Positions 35,102-45,300 of a stretch of 64,000 bases of DNA are shown in pieces. The notes under the pieces are model-generated. The model searched no databases, was not told where the DNA came from, and worked only from the letters and a program-made list of their open reading frames with translations. The stretch covers positions 62,001-126,000 of the forward strand of contig CAYUPI010000002.1 in assembly GCA_964446585.1 (NCBI GenBank), written 5' to 3'. This DNA is from CAYUPI01 sp964446585 (GTDB lineage: Bacteria; Verrucomicrobiota; Verrucomicrobiia; Limisphaerales; UBA8199). A program made the translations under genes and the position numbers. Position 1 is the first letter of the stretch. Every line of letters starts with the position of its first letter.

Positions 35102-36664
35102 ATGAACCGATGGCTGATTCTCTCGCTGGTGGTGATTGCCGGCGTAGCGCTGGCCCTGCGTTATCCCCGGCTCGACGAGCGGCCGATGCACAACGATGAA
35201 GCGGTCAATGCCATCAAGTTCGGCCAGCTTTGGGAACAGGGAGAATACAAGTACGATCCCAACGAGCATCACGGCCCGACACTCTTTTATGCCACGCTGG
35301 CCGTGGCCCGTCTGACGAGCTCGCCCGACTTTGAGCACTTGACCGAAACCAAACTGCGGCTGATCCCCGTTGTTTTTGGAGTGGGTCTCATCTTACTGTT
35401 GCCGTTAATGGGCGACGGTCTCGGTCGTAATGCCGCGATTTGGGCAGCCATCTTCACCGCGACCTCGCCCGCGTTCATCTATTACAGCCGCTATTACATC
35501 CATGAAATGCTGCTGGTCTTCTTCACTTGTCTCGCGCTGGCCGCCGGATGGCGTTATTGGCAAAGCCGAAAGCTGAGTTGGTCTTTGCTGGCTGGAGCGG
35601 GACTCGGCATGATGCACGCGACCAAGGAAACGTTCGTCATCACCCTGGCCGCCGCTGGACTGGCAATTGTTTTGAACCAGATTTGGAACCGATGGCTGGA
35701 TGCCAGCGTGCCGCCTATACCAGCGCGCGGGCTGAAGGTATGGCACGTCGCGGCCGCATTCGGAGTCTGGTGCGTTGTGGCGGTAGTCTTGTTCACCTCT
35801 TTCTTCGCGAACGCCAGTGGTCCACTCGATTCAGTGCGGACTTATGCGCCATGGCTGAGCCGCGCCGGCGGTGAGTCGCCACATATTCATTCCTCGTCGT
35901 TCTATCTGCAGCGGTTACTCTGGTTTCACAACGCCAAGGGGCCGCTTTGGACTGAGGCGCTGCTCCTTGCGTTGGGTCTGATTGGAGCGGCGTCGAGTTT
36001 TCTGCGCAAAAACCTGGGAAGCACCAGCGCCAGCTTTGGCCGGTTCCTGGCTCTTTACACATTTCTGCTTACGGCCGCGTATTCGCTGATCGCGTATAAG
36101 ACACCATGGTGCCTGCTGAGCTTTTGGCACGGGATGATTCTGCTGGCCGGCCTGGGCGCCGCTGCACTCCTCCGCAGCGCCCGGCATCTCGGAAGCCGGC
36201 TGGCTTGGACTGCATTCCTTCTCGTCGGCACTGCCCATCTCGGCTGGCAAGCCATTCAGGCAGCAATTCCGTTCGCCGCCGATCAGCGCAATCCTTATGT
36301 CTATGCTCAAACGTCGCCTGACATTCTGTTATTGGTGCGACAGTTGGGCTCCCTCGCGGAAGTCCATCCCGAAGGGCACCGAATGTTAGTCAAAGTCATC
36401 GCGCCCGAAGCGGACTATTGGCCGTTGCCCTGGTATCTGCGCCGATTCAAGAACGTGGGGTGGTGGGACCAACTCCCGACCGATCCGTGGGCACCGGTGA
36501 TGCTGGTTTCTTCGAGATTCCATGCGGCGCTGGATGAGAAGAAAACACATCTGATGGTCGGTTACTTCTCTTTGCGGCCGCAAGTTTTCTTCGAGCTCTA
36601 CGTGCAAGCCGATCTGTGGCGTGCCTATCTGGCAAAGCACCCACCCAAACCTCAAGCCGAGTAA
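35102..36664 (+). CDS. polytopic membrane protein, Agl23-type (TIGR03663 family)
   Basis: A 520-residue protein with about 10-12 hydrophobic helices. The first extracytoplasmic loop has RPMHNDEAVNAIKFG with conserved acidic residues, and RYYIHEMLLVFF comes later. Both are features of GT39/PMT-like glycosyltransferase-fold proteins grouped as TIGR03663 (flippase activity-associated Agl23). It is likely a lipid-linked sugar transferase or flippase partner for surface glycosylation. The C-terminal soluble part (residues about 425-520) is outside the membrane. Its donor and acceptor are unknown. Confidence 0.8.
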   Translation: MNRWLILSLVVIAGVALALRYPRLDERPMHNDEAVNAIKFGQLWEQGEYKYDPNEHHGPTLFYATLAVARLTSSPDFEHLTETKLRLIPVVFGVGLILLLPLMGDGLGRNAAIWAAIFTATSPAFIYYSRYYIHEMLLVFFTCLALAAGWRYWQSRKLSWSLLAGAGLGMMHATKETFVITLAAAGLAIVLNQIWNRWLDASVPPIPARGLKVWHVAAAFGVWCVVAVVLFTSFFANASGPLDSVRTYAPWLSRAGGESPHIHSSSFYLQRLLWFHNAKGPLWTEALLLALGLIGAASSFLRKNLGSTSASFGRFLALYTFLLTAAYSLIAYKTPWCLLSFWHGMILLAGLGAAALLRSARHLGSRLAWTAFLLVGTAHLGWQAIQAAIPFAADQRNPYVYAQTSPDILLLVRQLGSLAEVHPEGHRMLVKVIAPEADYWPLPWYLRRFKNVGWWDQLPTDPWAPVMLVSSRFHAALDEKKTHLMVGYFSLRPQVFFELYVQADLWRAYLAKHPPKPQAE

Positions 36665-36826
36665 GCAGAACGGTGGATTCTCCGCGGAGGCCGTGGTGCG
36701 AGCGATTTCCCGCAACTTACGCCTTGCGTTTTACGCGTCACGCATCACGCCTCTCGCCACACGCATCGCGTTTCAACGGCCCAAACCCGTTGTTGTCAAC
36801 TTCGCACGCTCTGCTTAACTACCGCC

Positions 36827-38209
36827 ATGGCGCTGCTGATCAAAAACGGCTTAATCATCACCGCCAACGAGTCTTACGTTGCGGACATCTTCTGCGAAAA
36901 CGAAACCATCATCCGCATCGGCGCGAAGCTAACTGCCCCACCCGGCGCGGAAGTGATTGACGCCACAGGCAAATTCGTCTTTCCGGGCTTCATCGATCCC
37001 CACGTCCATATTTACCTGCCGTTCATGGGCACATTTGCCAAGGACACTCACGAAACAGCCAGCAAGGCGGCGCTGGTCGGCGGCACGACGACTCTGATCG
37101 AAATGATTTGCCCCGCCCGCGCCGATGATCCCATGGAGGCATTCGAATTGTGGCTCGGGAAAGCTCGGGGCCGCAGCGCCTGCGATTTCACCTTTCATAT
37201 GGGCGTCACGCGTTATGACGCCGGGACCGAAAAGCAATTCGCCGAAATCGTCAAACGCGGTGTCAGCAGTTTTAAGATCTTCCTCGCGTACAAGGGCGCC
37301 TTTGGCGTTACGGACGAGGAGCTGTATCAAACGCTGCGACTGGCCAAAAAGCTCGGTGTGATTACGTCGGCGCACTGCGAGAATGCCGATATCGTCCTGG
37401 AATTGCAGAAGAAACTTCTCGCCGAAGGAAAGACCGGCCCGGAATGGCACCATGAAAGCCGCCCGCCGCTGGTCGAGGCTGAAGGCGTCCACCATCTGAT
37501 GACTTTCGCCGACATGCACGATGCCCACGTGTACATCGTCCACCTGAGTTGTGATGAGGCCCTGCGGGAAGCGTTGGCTGGCAGGTACCGCGGTGTCAAG
37601 GTCTGGGTTGAGACGCTCATTCAATATTTGCTTCTCGACAAGACGCACGCCGAACTGCCCAATTTCGAAGGAGCCAAGTTCGTCATGTCCCCTCCCATTC
37701 GTGACCGGCGTAACCAGGCGGTTCTGTGGAACGGGCTGAGCCAGGGCCTCGTAAGCACGTTGGCGACCGACCATGCGCCCTTCGACTTCGCCACGCAGAA
37801 GCCGATGGGCAAAGATGATTTCACCAAAATCCCAAATGGCATCCCCTCACTCGAAGATCGGGTCAACGTGTTTTACACCTACGGCGTGAAGCGAGGGCGC
37901 ATCGATAAGCACCGCTTTGTTGACGCCGCCAGCACGCAGGCTGCGAAGTTGTTCGGCCTCTTCCCCCGGAAAGGGACAATTCAGCTCGGCAGCGACGCCG
38001 ACCTTGTCGTTTATGACCCGAACTATCGCGCCACGATTTCGGCCAAGACGCAGACCATGAACGTTGACTACAATCCATTTGAAGGTCTGGCGATCGAGGG
38101 CCGGCCGCACGTCGTGACTGTCCGCGGACAAGTGGCGGTTCGGGACGGCAAATTTGTCGGCCAGGTTGGGCGAGGCCGATTTCTAGAGCGGGAGCCCAAC
38201 CATTTCTGA
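36827..38209 (+). CDS. hydA: dihydropyrimidinase / D-hydantoinase
   Basis: A 460-residue amidohydrolase. Binuclear metal ligands are visible: H59-x-H61 (DPHVHIYLP), the carbamylated Lys150 (SFKIFLAYKG), H183 (SAHCEN), H239 (IVHLS) and D315 (LATDHAPF). It opens the ring of dihydrouracil or hydantoins, part of reductive pyrimidine breakdown. There is no dihydropyrimidine dehydrogenase or beta-ureidopropionase in the window. The ATG at 36827 follows a 160-base gap from the membrane-protein gene. Confidence 0.93.
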   Translation: MALLIKNGLIITANESYVADIFCENETIIRIGAKLTAPPGAEVIDATGKFVFPGFIDPHVHIYLPFMGTFAKDTHETASKAALVGGTTTLIEMICPARADDPMEAFELWLGKARGRSACDFTFHMGVTRYDAGTEKQFAEIVKRGVSSFKIFLAYKGAFGVTDEELYQTLRLAKKLGVITSAHCENADIVLELQKKLLAEGKTGPEWHHESRPPLVEAEGVHHLMTFADMHDAHVYIVHLSCDEALREALAGRYRGVKVWVETLIQYLLLDKTHAELPNFEGAKFVMSPPIRDRRNQAVLWNGLSQGLVSTLATDHAPFDFATQKPMGKDDFTKIPNGIPSLEDRVNVFYTYGVKRGRIDKHRFVDAASTQAAKLFGLFPRKGTIQLGSDADLVVYDPNYRATISAKTQTMNVDYNPFEGLAIEGRPHVVTVRGQVAVRDGKFVGQVGRGRFLEREPNHF

Positions 38210-38503
38210 CTGGCACGGGCCCATCACCCGACATTGAGCATTTCAGCGACGCAACGCGCGGACATTGCTCCGATGGCGTCTCCAAGTCCGGCAGATTTCC
38301 CCCTGATTCGTTGCGAGTTCTCAGAGTCGCCAGCATTCCATACTATTGATGCACAATAAGTTGTGCTGGTTTGGAAGCTCCGTCTGATTCCCAGACCGTG
38401 CTTGATGTATTGGCTCATAGTTGGAACCGAATTTGCTGTTTTCCACGATATGAACCGCATCTGCGTAACAGTTCCGTCGGCCGGGCAACAGACCCCGGCG
38501 GTC

Positions 38504-38872
38504 ATGACTATTGAAAACACGACGGAGGCTCCGGCCTCTCCAAGGCGTGGCTCAGTTTTCCAACCTATTGCGCTGGCGGTTTGGCTTGTTGTGGGCGGAG
38601 CGCTCACCTGGCTGGTATCAGATTTCAACCGGACCTACGGACATCAGGCCGCCGGGGTGCCTCCCTGGTGTATTTTTGGGTTGTTTCTTGTTTCCACCGT
38701 TCTGGTTTGTTGGGTTTCGAGCCGCCCTGGTGCTCAACCTGCAGCCAAACCCGCAAGTCGCCCAGGCCGAAGCGCGAGCCTCGCACCGCCCTCAGAGTCC
38801 TCGGATGTCGAATTCGGGGCTCCGCGCTTAACCGTCCGGTGGGCACCAAAACAGCGCCCAAGTTCCCTCTGA
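38504..38872 (+). CDS. small two-helix membrane protein, hypothetical
   Basis: The ATG at 38504 gives 122 residues. Two transmembrane helices (ALAVWLVVGGALTWLVSDF and CIFGLFLVSTVLVCWVS) are followed by a Pro/Ser/Arg-rich tail. The hydrophobic pattern suggests a real protein. An ATG at 38450 would add 18 residues. Its stop is 1 base before the next gene's TTG start, so an operon with the lipoproteins is possible. Not recognised as a family. Confidence 0.45.
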   Translation: MTIENTTEAPASPRRGSVFQPIALAVWLVVGGALTWLVSDFNRTYGHQAAGVPPWCIFGLFLVSTVLVCWVSSRPGAQPAAKPASRPGRSASLAPPSESSDVEFGAPRLTVRWAPKQRPSSL

Positions 38873-38873
38873 T

Positions 38874-39278
38874 TTGAAGCTTGATCTGGCTTCCCCTGAC
38901 GTTAGAATCGAGCGTCTGAAAACCCTGATTCTGTTCTCGTCGCTCGCCGTGCTCTCGGCTGCCCTGCTCTGCGGCTGTGGCAAGGGGAGCAGCGGGGGCG
39001 ACTCTGCCGACCAGAAGGCTTTTGACAGCGCATCCCCGGAACTAAAGGAACTCTGGGCTCAGTCGCAAGCTGCCGCCGGCACGAACGACTTCGTAGCTGC
39101 CGTCATGCCGCTTCGCTCGATGCTGACGCGGAACTTGTCTGAGCAACAGATGCAAGCCGTTCAAACTGCTCTAGGAAATCTTGATGCGAAACTGATGAGA
39201 GCGGCCAGCCGCGGCGATCCCGCAGCACAAAAAGCACTCGAAATGCTTCGCTCTCCTGACGCGCAGGTCGGACGCTGA
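38874..39278 (+). CDS. small lipoprotein, copy 1 of a tandem pair
   Basis: 134 residues from a TTG at 38874 (no ATG ahead of the signal sequence). The signal ends in ALLCGCGKG, so a Cys will be lipidated. The mature part, ASPELKELWAQSQAAAGTND to MRAASRGDPAAQKALEML, is a helical bundle with short repeats and no known domain. The next gene matches it closely: ASPELKE is identical, GTND and GDPAAQKALE are conserved, and the spacing is the same. The two are a recent tandem duplication. Role unknown. Confidence 0.7.
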   Translation: MKLDLASPDVRIERLKTLILFSSLAVLSAALLCGCGKGSSGGDSADQKAFDSASPELKELWAQSQAAAGTNDFVAAVMPLRSMLTRNLSEQQMQAVQTALGNLDAKLMRAASRGDPAAQKALEMLRSPDAQVGR

Positions 39279-39418
39279 GGCTGGACATCGCAAAATTCCA
39301 GGCTTCGGGAAATGGAGCTAAAGGCTTGCAGATTTTCCAAATCCGTGGTTGTGAAGGCCCGACCGCTCCTTCTCATTTCCCGCTTGAAATAGTTTCGCGG
39401 CGATTCACTATCAGGTAT

Positions 39419-39781
39419 TTGAAAAGCCTGATGCTGTATGCCTCGCTCGCGGCGGTCTCGACTGCACTGTTCTGCGGATGCGGTCCGGGAAGTCCCAGGG
39501 TCAGCCCCACCGACCTCAAAGCGTTTGACAGTGCTTCTCCAGAGTTGAAGGAACGCTGGATGCAGGCTCAAGCCGCCTGCGGGACGAACGATTATGTTCA
39601 AGGCATTCTGGCTTTACGCTCGCTGATGCCGCTCAATCTCTCCTCAGAACAGCGCAAGGCCGTCGAGAATGCCATAAGCGCCTGCGATGCAAAGCTGATG
39701 AAAGCGGTCGAGCGGGGCGATCCCGCGGCGCAAAAAGCTCTGGAAGCGCTTCGGGCGCCGGGCACGCAATTTGGGCATTGA
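39419..39781 (+). CDS. small lipoprotein, copy 2 of a tandem pair
   Basis: About 120 residues. I prefer the TTG at 39419 because KSLMLYASLAAVSTALFCGCG then aligns with the signal sequence of copy 1. An ATG at 39431 would cut into the signal, and a TTG at 39326 would add 31 residues with no counterpart. Lipobox Cys: FCGCGPG. The mature part repeats the copy 1 pattern (FDSASPELKERWMQAQAACGTND; VERGDPAAQKALEAL) with many substitutions, so the copies have been diverging for some time. Confidence 0.7.
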   Translation: MKSLMLYASLAAVSTALFCGCGPGSPRVSPTDLKAFDSASPELKERWMQAQAACGTNDYVQGILALRSLMPLNLSSEQRKAVENAISACDAKLMKAVERGDPAAQKALEALRAPGTQFGH

Positions 39782-39958
39782 GGCGCGCAAACTCATGTCA
39801 AAAATCTACCCGCTTTGTCCCAGTCTGGAAATCGTGGCGAAGCCAGGCTTCATCGATGCTCCGGCGCGAGGCAGGATAGGACTGGTGTTCCGGCCTCGAC
39901 CCATGTATAGTTTGGGAGCCCCCTGTGCGGACGAGGGGAGCGCCAAACCCTGAGAATT

Positions 39959-40759
39959 ATGAAACCGTTGCAATCAAGGGCTCGCGATATTGCGCCGGCG
40001 CAGGCGCGGCGCACCCCCGGATTCACATTAATCGAGTTGCTGGTTGTCATTGCCATCATCGCCATCCTCGCCTCGATGTTGCTCCCGGCTTTGGGGCAGG
40101 CCAAAGAGAAGGCATGCCGTACCGGCTGCGTGAACAATTTCCGTCAGTTGGGTCTGGCGATGATTATGTACACCAGCGATAACAACGATAAGATGCCTTG
40201 GATGCAGTGGCATAATAATTACGGCCCGAGTTGGCTCTACATGCCCAAGGCGGGTAATGCGCCCGACCCATTCAAGTTGGTCAATGGCGTGCTTGAGGAC
40301 AACACAAACGATTTTCCTTATATTGAGCAGGGTCTTTATTTCCCTTACGTCAGCAGGAATCGAAATGTATATTATTGCTGTGCTGACAAGAAGAGTAACG
40401 ATAACTTCAAACGTCGAATTCAGCGTGTTTCCAGTTACATTATGAATGGGGCCGTTTGGAATTTCACTGACTTCAACCCGCGCAATCAGCACAAGCTGAG
40501 CGACTTTAAACCCGCCGCGTACTGCCAATGGGAACCGAAGGTGACCAATTTTGGAGGCTACTACGGCTACAATTCAGGCCTGGATGCCAGCCAATATCCC
40601 GCGGGAGAGGAGGGGATTGGGGATCGTCATTTCAAGGGCGCAATCGTGATGGGCTTCGATACTCGAACTCACTTTATTACGAAAAAGCAATATGACGTTG
40701 AGGGCCAAAACATGCCGGGCCTGCTCTGGTGCGTCCCAAACAGCCCGACCGGCAGGTAA
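39959..40759 (+). CDS. prepilin-type pseudopilin (DUF1559-like)
   Basis: A 266-residue protein with an N-terminal prepilin signal. Cleavage is expected after G21 in RTPG/FTLIELLVVIAI, with Glu at position +5 and a long hydrophobic helix. NFRQLGLAMIMYTSDNND follows the helix, the pattern of the large family of type II-secretion-like pseudopilins in Planctomycetota and Verrucomicrobiota (H-X9-DG-like). The rest is a globular, aromatic-rich domain. Such proteins occur in tens of copies per genome. No secretion machinery genes are adjacent. Confidence 0.9.
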   Translation: MKPLQSRARDIAPAQARRTPGFTLIELLVVIAIIAILASMLLPALGQAKEKACRTGCVNNFRQLGLAMIMYTSDNNDKMPWMQWHNNYGPSWLYMPKAGNAPDPFKLVNGVLEDNTNDFPYIEQGLYFPYVSRNRNVYYCCADKKSNDNFKRRIQRVSSYIMNGAVWNFTDFNPRNQHKLSDFKPAAYCQWEPKVTNFGGYYGYNSGLDASQYPAGEEGIGDRHFKGAIVMGFDTRTHFITKKQYDVEGQNMPGLLWCVPNSPTGR

Positions 40760-40853
40760 CCAGAGGCCAAAGGCCAACCTCTGTCGGTGACGTGGACGGG
40801 CCACTCAATTCCGGAACAGCGATGCTGTTCAGCTTCATCTACCTTCATCTAAT

Positions 40854-42260
40854 ATGGATACCAAAACACAAAACGATTCGGCCGCTCCTTCCCTGACAAA
40901 CACGATTCCCACGGTTTCGTTTTCCCATCAACGTACCGCGGCGGCGGAACGGCAGCAGGCCTATCCGTACCGATTCCCACGTGACCGACGCCAGTTAGGT
41001 GGCAAGTACACTGTCGCCGAAAACGCGCGGCGGCTACTACGGTTTTTTTATTTTGAACGCCGTTTGATGCAAGCGCTCGGCGCCTGGACGTTGTCGATCC
41101 CCGAGTTTGAAGTAAAGCTGGAGACGGGCCGGCACATTTTTTATCACGCGGACGCCGCGCGCCTGCTGCGGGAGCGGCTAAACGAGCAGGAAATGCGTTT
41201 GAAGGACATTGACAGCTTCCGCGATGCGGAAATAGACCGCTTCATAGAGGAGCTGCTCAGTGCGGAATCCGCGAGCGAGTTGTTGGTAGGGATGCATCAG
41301 GTCATCGGCCGGGCGCTGGCGATGGCCTATCGTCATCACATTGATGACACTGATCCTGTTACAGATGCGCCGACTGTCCGCTGCCTCCGGCGCATATTGG
41401 ACGACTACGTGCCGATGCTGGACTGGGCTGAAGGTGCCATCGCTGCTTACATCGAAGGTGGCTCATCTGAGCCTGGATTGGCCGTTTGGCGCTGGCACTT
41501 GCAGCGCTTGCTCGCGTCAATTGGCGGCGTGACCGGCAGTGATGCCCGCGCCCAGGTGCCCGCTCCATTGCGAAGCGATTCCAAGCCATTCGTTCGCGGC
41601 ACCGTACCGCTTCGGGACGTCCGCTTCGACACGTTCAAGAACACCGGCGACTACGACACGGCCGATGCGCAAGAGCGTTTTCCGAAGGATTCATATGAAA
41701 ATTTGCGGCTGCGGTTCATCCGCACGCAGCGGGACGAAGTCGATGCGATCGAGGCCTTTGGCACGTTCATCTGGGACATCCGGTTCAAAGATTTCCAATC
41801 CGAGTATAACCTGGCCCGGATCACCTGGGACGAGACGCGCCATACGGAAATTGGGCATCGGGCGCTTCTGGCGTGCGGTTACGACCCTTTCGAACTGCGA
41901 AACAGGCTGACTGGTTCGACCTGTCGCGGGCCGATGGAGCCGGCATTTGCGATGGCCGAGATCAATTTGTTCGGCGAAGTCGGTGTGTTGAAAACCATCA
42001 ACAATCTGATCGACACCGCCGCCGAGCGGAATGATATTCTCTTGCATCACATTGCCGATTTCATCCGCTCCGACGAGCGCACCCACGTGCGGAAGGGCGC
42101 GGGCATTATCAAGGTGATGACCAGCCTGGAAGCCAAGGCTCTCGAGGAACGCACTCGGGAGCTCTTCACCGAATGTCTCGTGAGCCTCGGCGCATTCAAG
42201 AAGGACATGGACGTCTTCACCGTCTCACGAGACGATCTGGAGCATCTCGTCGGCGAGTAG
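40854..42260 (+). CDS. ferritin-like diiron protein (DUF455-type)
   Basis: A 468-residue, mainly helical protein. Two ExxH motifs lie on separate helices: E327-x-x-H330 in TWDETRHTEIGH and E408-x-x-H411 in SDERTHVRKG. That is the arrangement of ferritin-like diiron sites. The N-terminal 270 residues are a helical domain with conserved polar positions and no named motif. Members of the wider group include oxidases and iron-binding proteins. Its reaction is unknown. It is convergent with the giant protease gene, with 42 bases between them. Confidence 0.72.
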   Translation: MDTKTQNDSAAPSLTNTIPTVSFSHQRTAAAERQQAYPYRFPRDRRQLGGKYTVAENARRLLRFFYFERRLMQALGAWTLSIPEFEVKLETGRHIFYHADAARLLRERLNEQEMRLKDIDSFRDAEIDRFIEELLSAESASELLVGMHQVIGRALAMAYRHHIDDTDPVTDAPTVRCLRRILDDYVPMLDWAEGAIAAYIEGGSSEPGLAVWRWHLQRLLASIGGVTGSDARAQVPAPLRSDSKPFVRGTVPLRDVRFDTFKNTGDYDTADAQERFPKDSYENLRLRFIRTQRDEVDAIEAFGTFIWDIRFKDFQSEYNLARITWDETRHTEIGHRALLACGYDPFELRNRLTGSTCRGPMEPAFAMAEINLFGEVGVLKTINNLIDTAAERNDILLHHIADFIRSDERTHVRKGAGIIKVMTSLEAKALEERTRELFTECLVSLGAFKKDMDVFTVSRDDLEHLVGE

Positions 42261-42302
42261 CCCCGTCGGCTCGTTACCGCGGCCCGTGATCGTCCGCGCT
42301 GT

Positions 42303-45300
42303 CTATCTCACCCTTACACGGAAAAACCTTTGAGGCGCCGTTGGGCTAACGGAATAAGGAGAAGTGGCGGCGATGATGTCGCTGTACTGTCCAGTTGCCT
42401 GATTAGCCGATTGGAGAATACCCCCCGGCCAACTCAGTTGCAATTGCGAGCCCGAATACTGAACGCTGATGGTGACGGGCGGTGGGGCAGCGCTTCCGAC
42501 GTCGAACGAAAGGCTCTGGCCGTAGTGTCCAGACCCATCATCGGCCCTTAGACTCACGTTGGTCGCCGTCTGGAGCACGGCGATGTTGCCGGACCAGTAG
42601 CCGCCCGCGAAGTTGCCCGAAGCCGTTGGGCTGATCGGCGCGGCGACCATTGCGCTTTCGGAATATCGAAGATCCACGTACACCCACATGGTTAGGTTGG
42701 CTCCATTGGGGAACCCATCTCCTGGATACCCGTATCCCTGGTCGATGGTCCCGAACGCGAACGTCCCAGCCAAGTCGTTCCTCCAGTAGTAGGAGCCACC
42801 CCCGGAGTAAGCCGCGACACGATACCTGGTGCTGGCTGAAAGTTGAATTGGAGCTGCCAGGGGCGTTTCCACCCATGTGCCCGGAACACTGGTAACATTC
42901 TGGCTCGCCACCAAAACACCCGAATCGGTCCAGATCGACACTTTGGTCCCAAAATAATGCCGCACATGGGTGACGTTAAGGGTGGCATTGGGCGTGAAGG
43001 CGTAACCAAACGTCCAGTTCCCGGAATTCACGCTCGTGGATTGAGATGGAGTGCCAAGAATATTCGTCACGGTCGCGACCGCCAATGACGCGCTCAGATT
43101 TGCCGGTCCCGTATAGTTGGTTGCGGGGCTGTTGAGATAGTCCTGGACTGCGAGCGTAACCGCAAATGGCCCGTTCACCTGTTGAGGTGAAGCAATGCCA
43201 CTCCAGACAAAATGGTCGGCGAAACCAGGTACGGCCGTGATAATAGTGCCGAGAGCCTGTGTGCGCGCCAAACTGGCATTGGCCGGGTTGCTGAGTTTTA
43301 CATAGAAGGACTGGCTCGGTTTGACCGTGACGTGTGGATTGATAACTACGCTCAGAACGTAGCTGGCATGCCCGGGATTGAACGTCAGAGGAGTCGTGGC
43401 GATCGAGGCATAATCGACGCCGCCGACAGCAGTGCCATCGAGCGTGGTGTAACTGACGCCAACCTGTTGGGCGCTCGGGGCCGAGAGCGCGATCGGGAAC
43501 AGGATATTGGTAAGGCCGTTGTTATTTATGAGGACGGTCGCGTCAGCAATGGAGATAGCAGGCGCGCCAACAATGGTTGTGACAACAGCGGAGTTGTTGC
43601 CCAAATACGGATCAACTTCGGCACGCGATACCGCGGCAGAGTTTGTGAGGATTGTCCCCGCGATGGTGGGAATCCCGACAATCGTCACAGTCGCAGTCGA
43701 TGCGCCTGGCACAGTGCCGATGCTGGCCCTCACGACGACGCCGGTCTGAGAGTAACTTCCTTGTGAGAGCAGTGCCGAACCAAACTGAAAGCTGGTAGGC
43801 AGCTGGTCCGTCACAACCACGGAGTTGGCTGCGGCCGGTCCGGCGTTGCTGACCGTTATCGTGTAAGTCAGGTTGGAGCCGGCTGAAATCGGGCCAGGAA
43901 CCGGACTAAATTTGAGGGAAAGGTCATTCACCAAGGAAACCGCCAGAACTGAGAACAGACTACTTAATCCGGTATGTCCATTTCCATCGTCAGCCTGCAG
44001 GACTACGTTCGATGCGCCTTGCACTACGGCGAGGTTGCCGCTCCAGATCCCGTTGGTGAAATTGCCCGAATTGACAGGGAAAACAGCAATTGACCCGGCA
44101 AACGGCGCGTTGATGAGCACGTCGTCCACGTACCAGCCTTCGTAGTCGTTCGCGTAGCTATCCACAGTATTGAAGTGGAACCGCACCAGGATCTGAGACC
44201 CAACATAATTGGACAAGTTGATCGATGCGGAGCGCCACGTCCCGGCGGAGTCATTCGTGAAGCGAACGTTGCCCTGTTTGTTGCCAGCAACCACGTCGAA
44301 GGCGTATCCGCCGTTGCTACTGACGTTACTGATCTCGACTGTAGCTTGGTCCCAGTCGGCGTCGGCCTCGGTTTGAATCAAGTAGTTGAAGCTCAGGGTA
44401 GGCGGGTTGGTCACGCTGCGCAGGTCGATCAGAGGTGAAGTGATCACACCTTCATTGGCAATGGGATAGCCGGAGACATTGGTGGTGTTGTAGCTTCCTC
44501 CGCCGCCGGGTCCCTCGCCAAACCCATAGTAGATGCTGCCGGTAGCACTATGGCCGGCCTGCGAACCATGGCCGCCGCTCAAATGCCACAGGCCATTACC
44601 GTTGACAAAGGAGTTGTCAATGGAAAAGCCCTGGAGACCGCTTTCGAAGTTTGCCAGGTAACCGGCACCTCCAAAGTTCGTAATTGCGCGCAACGAGACC
44701 GTGCCAGTGAAATTCGAGAGAACACCGTTGGTCGCGTTTTGGGCCTGGATCGTGACCTGAAAAGGCACGTTGGTGAACTGCGGCGAAGCAATTTGGCTGA
44801 GTGTGAAATGATCCAGGGTGGTCGAGGGAGACCCAGGGATATTGACTGCGAACGAGATATTATCGACGTGATGGACCTCATAGGCGTTGCCAGTGCGCGC
44901 GCCCAGCACGAATTGACCCGGCCCGGGGTTGAAATGGGTTTGCAATCCGCCCAGTGGCGTTACGCGAGCCCCTTTGTAATAAATCTCAAGGATTCCATCC
45001 TCATATAAAGTTATCACGAGCGGGACCCATGACAGATCGTAGTAATCAGGACCCGTTTGCAGAGAGGTGGTATCGTTCGCGGCACCATTCAGCGTTGGGT
45101 ATGGGTATTGAGCCAGGATCACGCCATCAACCCTGACACCGATTCCGATAGCGTCTGTGCCGCCGTTCTGGTACGCGTCCAACATGACTGACAGGCCGGT
45201 TCGCGTGCCTTCTTCGGCGGCACCTGGATCAGTCCCATCTGGTGCGGGGACAAAGCCTTGGCCATCCGCCAGGACCGAGTCACCATGCCTCGCAAAGTTG

